From the NCBI GenBank assembly GCA_031421635.1, contig JANOPA010000037.1, forward strand, positions 1 through 64,000: DNA of 64,000 bases, in the 5' to 3' direction. A program made the translations under genes and the position numbers. The notes beneath the pieces were generated by a model. That model searched no databases and had not been told where the DNA came from. It saw nothing but the letters and a program-made list of their open reading frames with translations. The stretch is from JAPOKJ01 sp031421635. Lineage in GTDB: Bacteria > Pseudomonadota > Gammaproteobacteria > Burkholderiales > Burkholderiaceae_E. Shown here piece after piece: positions 43,727 through 53,308 of this stretch (its first letter is position 1; the number at the start of each line of letters is the position of its first letter).

Positions 43727-44911
43727 ATGCTCGCTGTGGATTATGACCGCCTCCCGATTCAGCAATGGCTAGGTCGTCTCGGCGCGGAGGTGACCGAGGA
43801 CCCTTATGGCGTCCAAGGTGTTTTTAGTTCCGGGAAAGGTATTCTCGACGCTAAGAGTGGCGTTGGCGCAGCCGCTCCAAGCCTACAAATCGAGCCGAAG
43901 GGGCAGATTTTCCCACTCTCCGATCTCGGCCTCATCCAAGTGAATGGAGCAGAGGCAGTAAAGTTTTTGCACGCCCAGCTCACTAACGATGTCGAAAAAC
44001 TGCAGGAGACACATTGGCGCTGGTTCGGCTATTGCAATGCCAAAGGCCGAATGCAGCTCAGTGCCGCAGGTTACAAGAAAGGGGAAGCGATCTTTTTGAT
44101 TTGTTCCCGTCCCTTAGCCGCACCTGTGGCAAAACGCCTTGGGATGTTCGTCATGAGAGCCAAAGCGAAAGTGTTCGATGCGTCGAGTGCTTGCGAAATC
44201 TACGGACTCCAAGGAGATATCGGCCCGCTATTGAATCGACTCGGTGTGAGCGCAATGGCCCCAAAGTCCGGGGATCGCCTAAGCATCGTCTGGGGCAACG
44301 AAACCCTTGAACTACTTGCACTGGAATCCGTCAGTGGTGTTGGTGTGAGCCTGGATGGGCCGCCCACCATGCGCTTTCTTCTCGTCGCGCCGACAAGCTC
44401 TGCGGTTTGGGCGGAAGCACTAGCCAGCGGCTTCATTCCGGCGAATTCTGCCTGGTGGCGTCAGTCCGAAGTGGCTACGGCGAGCGCGCGAATTGTGCCC
44501 GCGACCTATGAGCTCTTTGTCCCGCAAATGCTTAACTTTGAATCTCTGGGTGGCGTGGACTTTAAGAAGGGATGTTATCCAGGACAAGAGGTCGTGGCTC
44601 GAAGCCAGTACTTAGGCAAGCTCAAGAGGAGAATGTTCATCGCAACGATCGAAAGCGGTACATCGCCATCAACCGCCAACGCCTTTGAACCCGCGCCGGC
44701 AATCGATGTCTGGGCGAGCGATTCGATTGATATGAAGGAGCCTTGCGGGCAGGTCGTGCTGGCCTCATCAGTGTCTGGACAAGCGGTGCAAGTTTTGTTT
44801 GAAGCACAAACGGGCGCAGTTGAACAAGGCCAGATCGGCCTGCGAGATAGCGTCGGACAATGGCACCCTTTAGCACTGAGGCCCCTCCCCTATGCCTTGC
44901 TTGAGATCTAA
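43727..44911 (+). CDS. ygfZ: Folate-dependent iron-sulfur maintenance protein
   Basis: A 394-residue YgfZ/GcvT-like protein. The signature KKGCYPGQEVVARSQYLGKL contains the conserved Cys of the family motif K-G-C-Y-x-G-Q-E. Other blocks are GAEAVKFLHAQLTNDVEKLQ and the N-terminal folate-binding fold. YgfZ uses tetrahydrofolate to support some Fe-S enzymes such as MiaB. Divergent from mltG, a common Burkholderiales arrangement. Confidence 0.92.
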   Translation: MLAVDYDRLPIQQWLGRLGAEVTEDPYGVQGVFSSGKGILDAKSGVGAAAPSLQIEPKGQIFPLSDLGLIQVNGAEAVKFLHAQLTNDVEKLQETHWRWFGYCNAKGRMQLSAAGYKKGEAIFLICSRPLAAPVAKRLGMFVMRAKAKVFDASSACEIYGLQGDIGPLLNRLGVSAMAPKSGDRLSIVWGNETLELLALESVSGVGVSLDGPPTMRFLLVAPTSSAVWAEALASGFIPANSAWWRQSEVATASARIVPATYELFVPQMLNFESLGGVDFKKGCYPGQEVVARSQYLGKLKRRMFIATIESGTSPSTANAFEPAPAIDVWASDSIDMKEPCGQVVLASSVSGQAVQVLFEAQTGAVEQGQIGLRDSVGQWHPLALRPLPYALLEI

Positions 44912-44977
44912 TTTGCTCAGTGATATAAAACGAGCAGGGCCAGTGGTCGCGCGGCGCGTGCCCGTCGAACACCCTTT

Positions 44978-45877
44978 ATGTGCGTCCTAGCCTTTTCCTT
45001 CATTCCTGGTGGTTCAATCACCGGACCAGAGCTTAAAATCATTTCGAACCGCGATGAATTTCTAACGCGTCCAACTCACGCGGCCCACTGGTGGCCTGAG
45101 CCTGAGCCTGCTGTCGTCTCTGGTCGAGTGGTCTCTCGAAAGGTGTCCTTTACAACGCGACCCAGTGCAAACGGGGGAGGCACGGCCTGGGTATTGGGCG
45201 GGCGAGACCTGCGCGCTGGCGGTTCCTGGATGGCAGTAAGCCGGGCCGGTCGTATAGCGATTTTGACCAACTACCGCGACCCCTCAAGTGAAGGCCTCTC
45301 AGACAAATCCCGAGGCGATCTCGTAGAGCAGTGGGTGGGGCTGCGCAATGCCGACATTGCACCACAAGACCTTATTCAGGACCTTCGCGAATCGGCTTGC
45401 AACTACGCTGGATTTAACTTACTGCTTTTTGATTATTCTTGGTCGACTCAAGTGAGCAAAGCCTGGGTGATTTCGAACCGTGCCTCTCAAACCTTGAGCG
45501 AAATTCCAGCGGGAATACATGGCCTATCGAATGAGCTTTTAAATAGCCCTTGGCCAAAAACGATCGCCTTAAAAGACAGTCTTCAAAGAACAGCGGGCTT
45601 GCAGCAAGCTCGCTTCGAAGCTGAAAGTTTTAAAGCCCTTAGCGAGTTATCCCAGCCCCCAGATGAGCAGTTGCCAAGTACCGGCATTGCACTCGAGCGC
45701 GAGCGCTACTTGTCGTCGGTCTTTATTCAACCACTAAAGGTTGAGGATGAAATGGCCTACGGCACGCGCACCTCTACGGTGCTCACGATTGGAGGAGGTC
45801 AGGCACATTTCTTGGAGCGAAGCTATTATCCGCAAGCCTGCGAGAGGCGCTTCACCTTTCATTTACAAAAGCATTGA
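44978..45877 (+). CDS. NRDE-family protein (TANGO2-like)
   Basis: 299 residues beginning MCVLAFSF with the N-terminal Cys at position 2. The name-giving ISNRDEFLTRPT follows at about 22-33. HWWPEPEPAVVSGRVVSRK includes an insert, then WVLGGRDLRAGGSWMAVSRA and IAILTNYRDP, all diagnostic. The family is related to Ntn-hydrolases and linked to haem or acyl-lipid handling in eukaryotes; the bacterial role is not established. It lies 66 bp after ygfZ and may be cotranscribed. Confidence 0.9.
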   Translation: MCVLAFSFIPGGSITGPELKIISNRDEFLTRPTHAAHWWPEPEPAVVSGRVVSRKVSFTTRPSANGGGTAWVLGGRDLRAGGSWMAVSRAGRIAILTNYRDPSSEGLSDKSRGDLVEQWVGLRNADIAPQDLIQDLRESACNYAGFNLLLFDYSWSTQVSKAWVISNRASQTLSEIPAGIHGLSNELLNSPWPKTIALKDSLQRTAGLQQARFEAESFKALSELSQPPDEQLPSTGIALERERYLSSVFIQPLKVEDEMAYGTRTSTVLTIGGGQAHFLERSYYPQACERRFTFHLQKH

Positions 45878-45884
45878 TCAACAA

Positions 45885-45898
45885 ACCGCCCGCGCGGT
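45885..45898. other. Short GC-rich hairpin between convergent genes
   Basis: ACCGC (45885-45889) pairs with GCGGT (45894-45898) around CCGC, in the 78-bp gap between the convergent NRDE and DUF4197 genes. No T-run follows, so a terminator role is only possible. Confidence 0.25.
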
Positions 45899-45955
45899 AT
45901 TCAATCAATGCTTCCAAACGGGCGATCATTTTGTAGCAATCTGTCGCGCTAGTGT

Positions 45956-46654
45956 CTACTTCAAAATTCCAAACACCTTGGAGATGGCTTTCACACCAGT
46001 GCCAATCGGGTCCTGACGAATCGCCCGCTCTTGTTCCGCGATGACGAGGTAAAGACCATCAAGCGCCTTACCGGTCACATAGGTCTCCATCGTGGCACTT
46101 TCTTTATCGACCAGACCAAGCCTTGCACCTTGGCCAGCGAGTTTGTCGTACTGTTGCGTTAAGCCTAATTTAGACACTTGCTTACCCACGATGGGTTGAA
46201 AGCGTTCGATCAAAGCCGGCTTGGTTTTGGCCTTGAAAAACTGCGTGACAGAATCATCACCGCCGGTAAGAATGCCTTTGGCATCCTCCAAGGTCATGGA
46301 CTTCACGGCCGATTGAAGCAAGACCTTGGCTTCTGGCACAGCCTGCTCAGCGGCCTGGTTCATCGTTGCAACCAAACTATTGAGTTGGTCAGATTTACCG
46401 GTGGCTTTCAAAATCGGCTCAAGGCTTTGCAAAGCACCCGGCAACGGAATCTTGACTTTAGGGTTGTTCATAAAGCCTCCGTTTGCACCGAGCTGCGAAA
46501 TCGCAGCCAAGGCGCCGCGATCAAGTGCTGCCTTCAGGCCTGCGTTGGCCTCGGCATTGGTAATGGCATCCAGAGGCCCGGCAAGGGCGGCTTGCGACAA
46601 TGAGGCCGCGGCTGCGAAAGCAAGGGCTGCGCGAGTAAAGTAGAGACGAATCAT
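45956..46654 (-). CDS. DUF4197 family exported protein
   Basis: 232 residues from ATG 46654, with a Sec signal (MIRLYFTRAALAFAAAASLS to ALAGP). The mature helical domain contains NAGLKAALDRGALAAISQLG, VKIPLPGALQSLEPILKATG, DAKGILTGGDDSVTQFFKAK and GKALDGLYLVIAEQERAIR, the DUF4197 pattern. Function unknown; probably periplasmic. Confidence 0.88.
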   Translation of the reverse strand: MIRLYFTRAALAFAAAASLSQAALAGPLDAITNAEANAGLKAALDRGALAAISQLGANGGFMNNPKVKIPLPGALQSLEPILKATGKSDQLNSLVATMNQAAEQAVPEAKVLLQSAVKSMTLEDAKGILTGGDDSVTQFFKAKTKPALIERFQPIVGKQVSKLGLTQQYDKLAGQGARLGLVDKESATMETYVTGKALDGLYLVIAEQERAIRQDPIGTGVKAISKVFGILK

Positions 46655-46841
46655 GGGTTCTCCGAGGGAAAGCTGAGCAGGGCAGAACAATGCCTTACCG
46701 AAAAAATAGAATCTCGCGAAGTTTAACGCCTTGATTCATGCTTTGGTTGATCGAAGCTTGATCAAAAGCTCCGATAAGTGTCAGGTTTTGATACTTTCAG
46801 TAGGACTGATTCAGCCTGCGCGGCATTTGCTTCGCACAAGA

Positions 46842-47206
46842 CGCGACATTAGAGATACTTCATTTGTACTACTCGTCGTCGTCATTATTTTCGCTGGCCC
46901 GCTAAGCCTTTGGCACTGGTCGGCCACCGGCAATATTTGCCCTGGGGTGTGGTCCAGTTCGGTGGTATGGCGTTACTCATTGGGCTAAGTTTTGTAAGGC
47001 CAGAGGGCGAGGCGCTCTCGCTGATCTGGGTCGTGATTATTTACGCTTTAGCAAAAATTTGCGAACACTTTGATCATCAAATCTTTGAGCTAAGCGCCCA
47101 ATGGGTGTCAGGGCATACCCTAAAGCACCTCATGGCTAGTCTCATCATCTGCGCCGTGATTAATGCTCTGGTGCCGTCCTCTCGTAGCCCTCAATCAAAG
47201 CCCTGA
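46842..47206 (+). pseudogene. Multi-span membrane protein remnant with frameshift
   Basis: One frame gives a hydrophobic span (VLLVVVIIFAGPLSLWHWSA) up to about 46940. Another frame continues LPWGVVQFGGMALLIGLSFV, SLIWVVIIYALAKICEHFDH and VSGHTLKHLMASLIICAVIN. The latter two blocks (Lys-Ile-x-Glu-His-Phe-Asp and SGHTLKHL) belong to a ceramidase-like family of bacterial membrane proteins. The N-terminal spans are not visible. A one-base indel near 46940 joins the two readings. The 3' end overlaps the thioesterase gene on the other strand by 47 bp. Confidence 0.6.
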
Positions 47207-47603
47207 TCTCAGCAGGAATCGGCGCTGATTTTGCTTCTGGGGCGTAAACGTAAACACTCTCCCCAGAAATGAGATGGTCGGTCTGCCCCGCCGCTTTATC
47301 GCGGTGAATCTCAAAACCGACTTTCATGCTGGAGGAACCTAGACGCGTGGTACGCACACACACATCGATCTCTTCGTCAAAGCGCGCAGAGCCGTGAAAA
47401 TCCAGAGTCGATTTGACCACATAAGTGTGAATTAAAAAAAGGTCTTGAAGATTCGGCAAGGACTTCCCCAGATCACGCCAGTACTCCGTAATCGCGACAT
47501 CAAAATACAACAGGTAATTGGCATTGAAAACAATCGACTGCATGTCGACTTCGGCCCAGCGCACTCTGATTCGATGAGAAAAGCTGAATTGTTCCTTACT
47601 CAT
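47160..47603 (-). CDS. Acyl-CoA thioesterase, hot-dog fold (4HBT/YbgC type)
   Basis: 147 residues: RIRVRWAEVDMQSIVFNANY carries the catalytic-acid region of 4-hydroxybenzoyl-CoA-thioesterase-like enzymes, followed by YLLYFDVAITEYWRDLG on the long helix and DFHGSARFDEEIDVCVRTTR on the sheet. It hydrolyses acyl-CoA; the chain type is unknown. It starts inside the stop of the upstream secreted hydrolase (4-bp overlap), so the two are coupled. Confidence 0.9.
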   Translation of the reverse strand: MSKEQFSFSHRIRVRWAEVDMQSIVFNANYLLYFDVAITEYWRDLGKSLPNLQDLFLIHTYVVKSTLDFHGSARFDEEIDVCVRTTRLGSSSMKVGFEIHRDKAAGQTDHLISGESVYVYAPEAKSAPIPAEIRALIEGYERTAPEH

Positions 47604-49693
47604 TTTAGAACCTTGCTGTCCTCGGCCTGTTTGATCAGAGTAGCGGCGTCTACTTCGAGAAGAAACCCCTCCCCTACGGCTCGCACAGTGGCCTTCCTCA
47701 CGGCGGCAACATAGCCTGAATGATCCTTGTAGCGCTCCTCAAGCGAAGCTCGAGGGTCGTTATTTGTGAGGCGCTGCGAAGCAGTACGCGCGAACGGCAG
47801 CATGCCTCCAGCATAGTTGCAAATTTGGTCTTTATGGAAGCCGTTGGCGGTAATGTTCCACCCTAGATAGGTTCCTAGCGGCGCATCCAATAGAACCACG
47901 GGCACGCCACCGAGTTCGTTACCGTCGGCATCCACCTTGGGCGCAAACATGGGCAGGGCAAGTTTCACCTTGGGGGGAGTCACACTTGGAATTCCAGAGC
48001 CGTCAATCAGGTTGAACTGAGGGCCGAAGTCATAGTCCAGCACGGCCATGATGAAATCCGGCTCTGGAACCGTCGCACGTAGGCCCGGTAAGGTCGGGAA
48101 GCCTAATGCTGACTTATGGGCGGGTGCGAGCGTGCTTTGCGCCAGAGTCGGGTAGCGGCTTGCGGGCGGCACAATTCCCTGGTCGACCCAGCGACGAAAG
48201 TGGTGACGAATCGCATTTACTGTATGCAAATGGGTCACCGGATTAGCGGGTAAGAGCGCTTGACCAAAATTATTTCCAGGACAATTCAAGGGTGCGCTCG
48301 CCATACCCTGGCCCGGCAAACTTGTATCGAACCCACCGGCCCCACCGCCATGGGTGGTGCTGGCAATGTAATAGCGCCGAACATTGTCTGGTAGCGGTAA
48401 ATCGCTCTTGCCATCAGCCCCTACCCATTCCGGGGTGAGCTTTAATGCCCAGACTTCGGCGGAGCCAAAATGCTCAACTATTTTGGGACAAGTGCTACTG
48501 GCCGTACATCGATCCAAAATGCCAGCACTAGGTAACCCGCGAAGAGGATCAGGATGCGGCAACCACCACTGTGGCCCTTCACTTCCAGCCTGATACAACT
48601 CAAGCACACCGTCGGCCTGAGCCCAGCGAAAATTCAAGGCGATGCGACGCCCAGCAATAATCGGCCATAAGCCGTCGTGCACTGCAACGCCACTTTCCGC
48701 CTGGTTAAAGCCAAGGTGCAGCCAACCTCTTAAAAAGTTTCCTGACTGCGAAACACCGCGAGCGATACTCGTTTTGACAGCCTTTGCCAAGAGATTTGCT
48801 TTACCCGTATCGTCTGCGGCCGCGCTCTTGAAGAAATGCCCTACATCCCGAAAGGCCGCAAACCCAATGCCGAGCACATAGGGGTCGGCCGCCGTGTACA
48901 CCACCTGATAAAGGCGCCTGGCGTCGAAGCCAGCCTTTAAACAAATTTGACTCGCATCAGGTATTCCTGGGAAAGGAATTGCCGAATCACATTTGGCCCA
49001 AGCCCAGTCCTCGGCGGCAATCACTTGTTCATCGCGAACCTCACCGGCCTGTGATTCTCCACCACGGGAGACCAGACGCGCTTTCGTGGTATCCAGGCTG
49101 ACGGGTTGGTAAGGAACCGGATTGGTTTGTACGATCAAGGGCTGAGAAGCCGCACCACTGCGGTTCACGATCCGCCCCATCACCTCACCAGTAATGCGCT
49201 CGCCGTTAGCGCCCCGGGCGATCGGCACTTGCAGCCATTGCATGCCGGTGGCAGTGGCCTTTGACTTCACGACTGTCGCTCCTACGTTATCCCCCTGCCA
49301 AGCACTAGCCAAAAGAATGTCACCAGCGGCGCGTTCCTCGTTGGCCATCGCGAAGACCCGCCCACGATTGGGGACGTCGTGCCACAACATTCCACTGCTT
49401 TTTTGAAGGTCCACCGGTTTGTAGATTACAAAGCTCGAGACATAGCGCACCTTTCCGTCCGTGCTTTTCGCCAATCCAATATCTTGAATGATGGCGTTGA
49501 GTGGCAAGGTTGGGTCCAACTCGCCAAATGCACGTCCGGCGACCATTTCATAGGCAGGTCCCGCGGCTGCGGGCATCGGAAGCACCTCGTCAATCTCGAT
49601 GCGCACGACTTTGGCGTGCAAGGCGTTGCCTAATAATAGGCTCACGCTCAGTGCGAGTGAGTGAGTAAATCTCAAGGTTATCGCTTTTTTCAC
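47600..49693 (-). CDS. Large exported alpha/beta-hydrolase-domain protein
   Basis: About 697 residues. The GTG at 49693 is chosen because GGAGGGG lies 6 bases upstream and it starts a clear signal peptide (KKAITLRFTHSLALSVSLLL, cleavage near ALHA). The body reads YEMVAGRAFGELDP, MLWHDVPNRGRVFAM, then the nucleophile-elbow-like ARGVSQSGNFLRGWLHLGFN and the text YIASTTHGGG. This fits the large alpha/beta-hydrolase domain family often found near degradation genes. The Ser of GVSQSGNF is the probable nucleophile. Substrate unknown. Frames upstream of 49693 are open but add no recognisable sequence. A thioesterase gene follows, overlapping 4 bp. Confidence 0.82.
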   Translation of the reverse strand: MKKAITLRFTHSLALSVSLLLGNALHAKVVRIEIDEVLPMPAAAGPAYEMVAGRAFGELDPTLPLNAIIQDIGLAKSTDGKVRYVSSFVIYKPVDLQKSSGMLWHDVPNRGRVFAMANEERAAGDILLASAWQGDNVGATVVKSKATATGMQWLQVPIARGANGERITGEVMGRIVNRSGAASQPLIVQTNPVPYQPVSLDTTKARLVSRGGESQAGEVRDEQVIAAEDWAWAKCDSAIPFPGIPDASQICLKAGFDARRLYQVVYTAADPYVLGIGFAAFRDVGHFFKSAAADDTGKANLLAKAVKTSIARGVSQSGNFLRGWLHLGFNQAESGVAVHDGLWPIIAGRRIALNFRWAQADGVLELYQAGSEGPQWWLPHPDPLRGLPSAGILDRCTASSTCPKIVEHFGSAEVWALKLTPEWVGADGKSDLPLPDNVRRYYIASTTHGGGAGGFDTSLPGQGMASAPLNCPGNNFGQALLPANPVTHLHTVNAIRHHFRRWVDQGIVPPASRYPTLAQSTLAPAHKSALGFPTLPGLRATVPEPDFIMAVLDYDFGPQFNLIDGSGIPSVTPPKVKLALPMFAPKVDADGNELGGVPVVLLDAPLGTYLGWNITANGFHKDQICNYAGGMLPFARTASQRLTNNDPRASLEERYKDHSGYVAAVRKATVRAVGEGFLLEVDAATLIKQAEDSKVLK

Positions 49694-49856
49694 ACGAGGC
49701 CCCTCCATCGGGCCGGGTCGATCAATCATTCGCTTGGCGTCACGGCGCAATCTGCTGTTCCCTTCACGCCAGGCGATATCCAAAACTGCAGTGTCGCCAT
49801 TACTTGAACTGGCGCTCAACGCCTATACTCACGCTTATCAAAAGCGGAGACCATCC

Positions 49857-51011
49857 ATGAATAGTACCAAGAGCACCTCTGAAAATACCCGTACAGGCCT
49901 GCAATTGCGGACCTTGGTCAAGCGTACCGGCGAGCTAGAAATGTCGCTGCAAGAGATCCCCACGCCAGCCTTGGCAGATGACGAGGTCTTGATTCGAGTG
50001 GAAGGCTCGCCGATTAACCCTTCCGATATTGGACTCTTGTTTGGCGCTGCCGATATCAGTACGGCGAAGCAATCTGGCACGGCGAGTCATCCAGTCATCA
50101 CAGCCACGGTTCCTGAGGCTTTTATGAAGGCCATGGCAGGCCGCGCCGACGAATCCATGCCAGCAGGCAATGAAGGTGCGGGTACGGTCATCGCAGCCGG
50201 AGCCTCGCCCGCCGCGCAAGGCCTGAACGGCAAGATGATCGCAGCCTTTGGCGGAGCGATGTACACCCAGTATCGGGCGGTTAAAGTGGCACAGTGCCTT
50301 GCCTTGCCAGCGGGCACGACGGCGGCAGAAGGTGCCTCTTGCTTTGTGAATCCATTGACCTCGCTCGGTATGGTTGAAACCATGAAGCTTGAGGGCCACA
50401 CGGCTCTGATCCATACGGCGGCTGCGTCCAATCTTGGCCAAATGCTCAACAGAATTTGTATAAAAGATGGTGTCGAGCTGATCAATATCGTGCGCGGCGA
50501 AGCTCAAGAAAAAGTACTAAGAGACTTGGGGGCGAAGTACGTGGTCAACTCAAGCTCCACTACATTTTTAGAGGACTTGACCGAAGCAATAGGCAAAACC
50601 GGAGCAACTCTCGCCTTCGACGCAATTGGAGGCGGCAAGTTGGCCGGGCAAATTCTCGGCTGCATGGAGGCGGCAATTAACCGCAAAGCCAAAGTCTATA
50701 GTCGCTATGGTTCGGATACCCATAAGCAGGTCTATCTTTACGGCGGCTTGGACACCAGTCCGACTCAATTTACCCGTAGCTTTGGTATGTCCTGGGGTAT
50801 GGGTGGTTGGTTGCTGTGGCCGTTTTTAAATCGGGTTGGCCCAGCCGCCGCGCAGAAGTTGCGCGAACGTGTCGTCGCCGAATTGAAGACTACATTTGCG
50901 AGCCATTACACCCGCGAAGTGTCGCTAGCGGAAGCCTTAACACTCAAAGAGATCGCTGCCTATGGCAAACGAGCCACCGGCGAGAAGTTTCTAATCAACC
51001 CTTCGAAATAG
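49857..51011 (+). CDS. Zinc-independent MDR alcohol dehydrogenase/reductase
   Basis: 384 residues from ATG 49857 (GGAG 7 bases upstream). Medium-chain dehydrogenase fold: EVLIRVEGSPINPSDIGLLF, AGNEGAGTVIAAGASPAAQG, FVNPLTSLGMVETMKLEGHT and the nucleotide-binding LIHTAAASNLGQMLNRICIK, where the usual GxGxxG is replaced by AxxSNLG. No structural-zinc Cys cluster. A quinone or enoyl reductase is likely. The next MDR gene begins 7 bp downstream, so they form an operon. Confidence 0.85.
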   Translation: MNSTKSTSENTRTGLQLRTLVKRTGELEMSLQEIPTPALADDEVLIRVEGSPINPSDIGLLFGAADISTAKQSGTASHPVITATVPEAFMKAMAGRADESMPAGNEGAGTVIAAGASPAAQGLNGKMIAAFGGAMYTQYRAVKVAQCLALPAGTTAAEGASCFVNPLTSLGMVETMKLEGHTALIHTAAASNLGQMLNRICIKDGVELINIVRGEAQEKVLRDLGAKYVVNSSSTTFLEDLTEAIGKTGATLAFDAIGGGKLAGQILGCMEAAINRKAKVYSRYGSDTHKQVYLYGGLDTSPTQFTRSFGMSWGMGGWLLWPFLNRVGPAAAQKLRERVVAELKTTFASHYTREVSLAEALTLKEIAAYGKRATGEKFLINPSK

Positions 51012-51018
51012 TGCCCCC

Positions 51019-52032
51019 ATGAAAGCTATCGCTTATCGCACCAGCCTCCCCGCCACGGACCCTAACAGCCTATTGGATATCGACCTGCCCGAACCGATCG
51101 CAACGGGAAGAGATATCCTCGTACGCGTGAACTCTGTTTCAGTTAATCCCGTTGATACGAAAGTTCGGCGCAACGTTTCGCCTGCCCCCAATGAGTTGAA
51201 GGTACTCGGCTTTGATGCCGCGGGTGTGATTCACGCGGTGGGTCCGCAGGTCACACTCTTCAAGCCTGGTGACGAAGTTTGGTATGCCGGGTCGAGAGTA
51301 CGAAGTGGCACGAATGCTGAGTTGCACTTGGTCGACGAACGCATCGTTGGCCATAAGCCGAAGAGTTTAAATTTCGCACAAGCAGCGGCCATGCCCTTAA
51401 CAACAATCACGGCTTGGGAAGCGCTGTTTGATCGCCTGCAACTAAGCCTTGGGCGCCCTCAGGACGCGGGCGTTTTGTTGATCACCGCGGGTGCTGGAGG
51501 CGTCGGCTCGATGGCGATTCAATTGGCGCGTAGGCTCACCGGCGCCAAGGTGGTAGCCACCGCATCACGCCCGGAGTCACGCGCCCAAGCGGAAAGACTT
51601 GGCGCTCATGTCGTGATTGATCATCGTGAACCTCTGGCCAAAGCCATGCAAGGTGCCGGGCTTCGCTGGGCTGAACGCATTTTTAGTGTATCAAACACCT
51701 TCGATCATTTTTCTGAACTTGCCAAAATTGTCGCTCCTCAGGGACGAATTTGTGTGATTGATGATCCCGAAATGATCGATGTGCGCCTCTTGAAAGCCCG
51801 CTGTGCTTCCCTGCATTGGGAAGCCATGTTCGCTCGTTCTGGTTTCGAAACAGAAGATATGGGCGAGCAAGGGCGCTTGCTGAATGAAGTGGCCGCCTTG
51901 GTCGATGAAGGTGTCTTACGCTGCACCCATACCGAAACACTCGGTAAAATAAACGCAGAGAATCTGCGCAAAGCCCATGCGATGATTGAGTCCGGCCGGA
52001 CCATTGGAAAAGTGACATTGGCAGGGTTCTGA
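51019..52032 (+). CDS. NADPH:quinone-reductase-like zinc-type alcohol dehydrogenase
   Basis: 337 residues, MDR family. Landmarks are ILVRVNSVSVNPVDTKVRRN, VLGFDAAGVIHAVGPQVTLF, AAAMPLTTITAWEALFDRL and the dinucleotide-binding LLITAGAGGVGSMAIQLARR, then AERLGAHVVIDHREPLA. It resembles the ZADH1/YogA-type group without zinc ligands. Probably reduces quinones or unsaturated ketones. Follows another MDR gene closely. Confidence 0.87.
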   Translation: MKAIAYRTSLPATDPNSLLDIDLPEPIATGRDILVRVNSVSVNPVDTKVRRNVSPAPNELKVLGFDAAGVIHAVGPQVTLFKPGDEVWYAGSRVRSGTNAELHLVDERIVGHKPKSLNFAQAAAMPLTTITAWEALFDRLQLSLGRPQDAGVLLITAGAGGVGSMAIQLARRLTGAKVVATASRPESRAQAERLGAHVVIDHREPLAKAMQGAGLRWAERIFSVSNTFDHFSELAKIVAPQGRICVIDDPEMIDVRLLKARCASLHWEAMFARSGFETEDMGEQGRLLNEVAALVDEGVLRCTHTETLGKINAENLRKAHAMIESGRTIGKVTLAGF

Positions 52033-52103
52033 GCGTCGTTTATATAGCGCTACATTCCAGCGACAAGCGACAGACAATAAACGACAAACGACTGAGACGA
52101 AAT

Positions 52104-53102
52104 ATGACACAACCATTTCCTTTGAGACGACTAAAGCTTAACCGGCTCGCCGGCACCCTGTTGAGCGCAGTGGTGCTTTTAGGGGTAGCCGCGACCGCGC
52201 AGGCCCAAAACTATCCCAACAAACCAATTCGTCTGGTGGTGCCCTTCCCGGCAGGCTCAGCCACGGATAGCATGGCCCGTACCCTGGCGGCCGCAGTATC
52301 GACCTCTCTTGGTCAAACTATCTTAGTTGAGAATAAAGCCGGTGCCGACGGGATGATTGCGGCCAGCGAGGTGATGCGAGCTACGCCCGATGGCTACACT
52401 TTGCTCATGGCGACCAACAGCCCTATGGCGGGCGGACCGGCGCTCAGAAAGTCTCCTCCATATGATCCGGTGACTGACTTTACCCCCATCACTGATATTG
52501 GCCGCTATACCTTCTTTCTAATTGCCCATCCTGGCGTACCCGCAAACAATCTCGGCGAGCTTATCCAGTACGCTAAAGCTAATCCGGGCAAGCTTAACTA
52601 TGCCACTGGAAACACCACGGGTATCGTGACTATTGCCCAACTAGCAGGCCTCACGGGCATGCAGATGGTGCATGTCCCCTACAAAGGTGAACCACAAGCG
52701 CTCACCGATCTCATCGCCGGTCGTGTTCAACTAATGGTATCTGCCGCCGGTGTCGCCGTTCCTCACGTCAAGGAAGGCCGCCTCAAAGCTATCGCGGTCA
52801 CTTTGCCAAAACGCAGTCCGGTTCTACCCAATGTTCCTACCATTGCGGAGTCAGGTGTTCCGAAATTTTCACTCACTTCCTGGGCGGCACTTTTTGGTCC
52901 AGCCAAAATGCCACGCGAGGTCGTCGATCGGCTCAACAAAGAATTCATCGCTGCCATGACCAAGCCTGAGGTTGCCATTACGATGGAAAAGCAAGCTTTC
53001 GAGCTAGTGGGTTCGACCCCTGAAAAACTCGCCGTATGGGTAAAAGACCAGTATGAGAGTTACAAGAGTGTTTTAAAGGCGGCTGGGGTTGAGCCGGAGT
53101 AA
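52104..53102 (+). CDS. Bug/TctC-family periplasmic solute receptor
   Basis: 332 residues with a Sec leader (RLAGTLLSAVVLLGVAATAQ, cleaved at AQAQ). The mature part is classical for the family: YPNKPIRLVVPFPAGSATDS, VENKAGADGMIAASEVMRAT, PDGYTLLMATNS, HVPYKGEPQALTDLIAGRVQ and LPNVPTIAESGV. Ligand unknown. It follows the two MDR genes by 71 bp and may belong to the same catabolic function, which is inference. Confidence 0.92.
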   Translation: MTQPFPLRRLKLNRLAGTLLSAVVLLGVAATAQAQNYPNKPIRLVVPFPAGSATDSMARTLAAAVSTSLGQTILVENKAGADGMIAASEVMRATPDGYTLLMATNSPMAGGPALRKSPPYDPVTDFTPITDIGRYTFFLIAHPGVPANNLGELIQYAKANPGKLNYATGNTTGIVTIAQLAGLTGMQMVHVPYKGEPQALTDLIAGRVQLMVSAAGVAVPHVKEGRLKAIAVTLPKRSPVLPNVPTIAESGVPKFSLTSWAALFGPAKMPREVVDRLNKEFIAAMTKPEVAITMEKQAFELVGSTPEKLAVWVKDQYESYKSVLKAAGVEPE

Positions 53103-53118
53103 AAAAGCAACTCTTTTA

Positions 53119-53308
53119 TTAAACCAATAGAACCGACGTACCGTACTGAGCGAGCGTTTGGTCATGGGTGAGCAGGTGCATCGGGGTGGTGATTGCTGCT
53201 GGCGGGCGCCTGTGCGCCGAGGGCCTGCATCCTGGGCATAGCCCGAGGGCCTTGGTGAAAGCGCGAAACCGCATCGAGTATCGCTTGAACTTGTGGATCA
53301 AGTGGCAT
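53119..53308 (-). pseudogene. Remnants of two genes: esterase start joined to a PIN-toxin end
   Basis: From ATG 53308 the frame reads MPLDPQVQAILDAVSR, the start of many alpha/beta-hydrolase esterases, then loses similarity and stops at 53162. In another frame the last 70 bases read MHLLTHDQTLAQYGTSVLLV, the end of a VapC/PIN toxin, stopping at 53119. The ATG overlaps the stop of the DUF2007 gene (TAATG). Two deletions seem to have joined unrelated gene ends. Confidence 0.45.
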
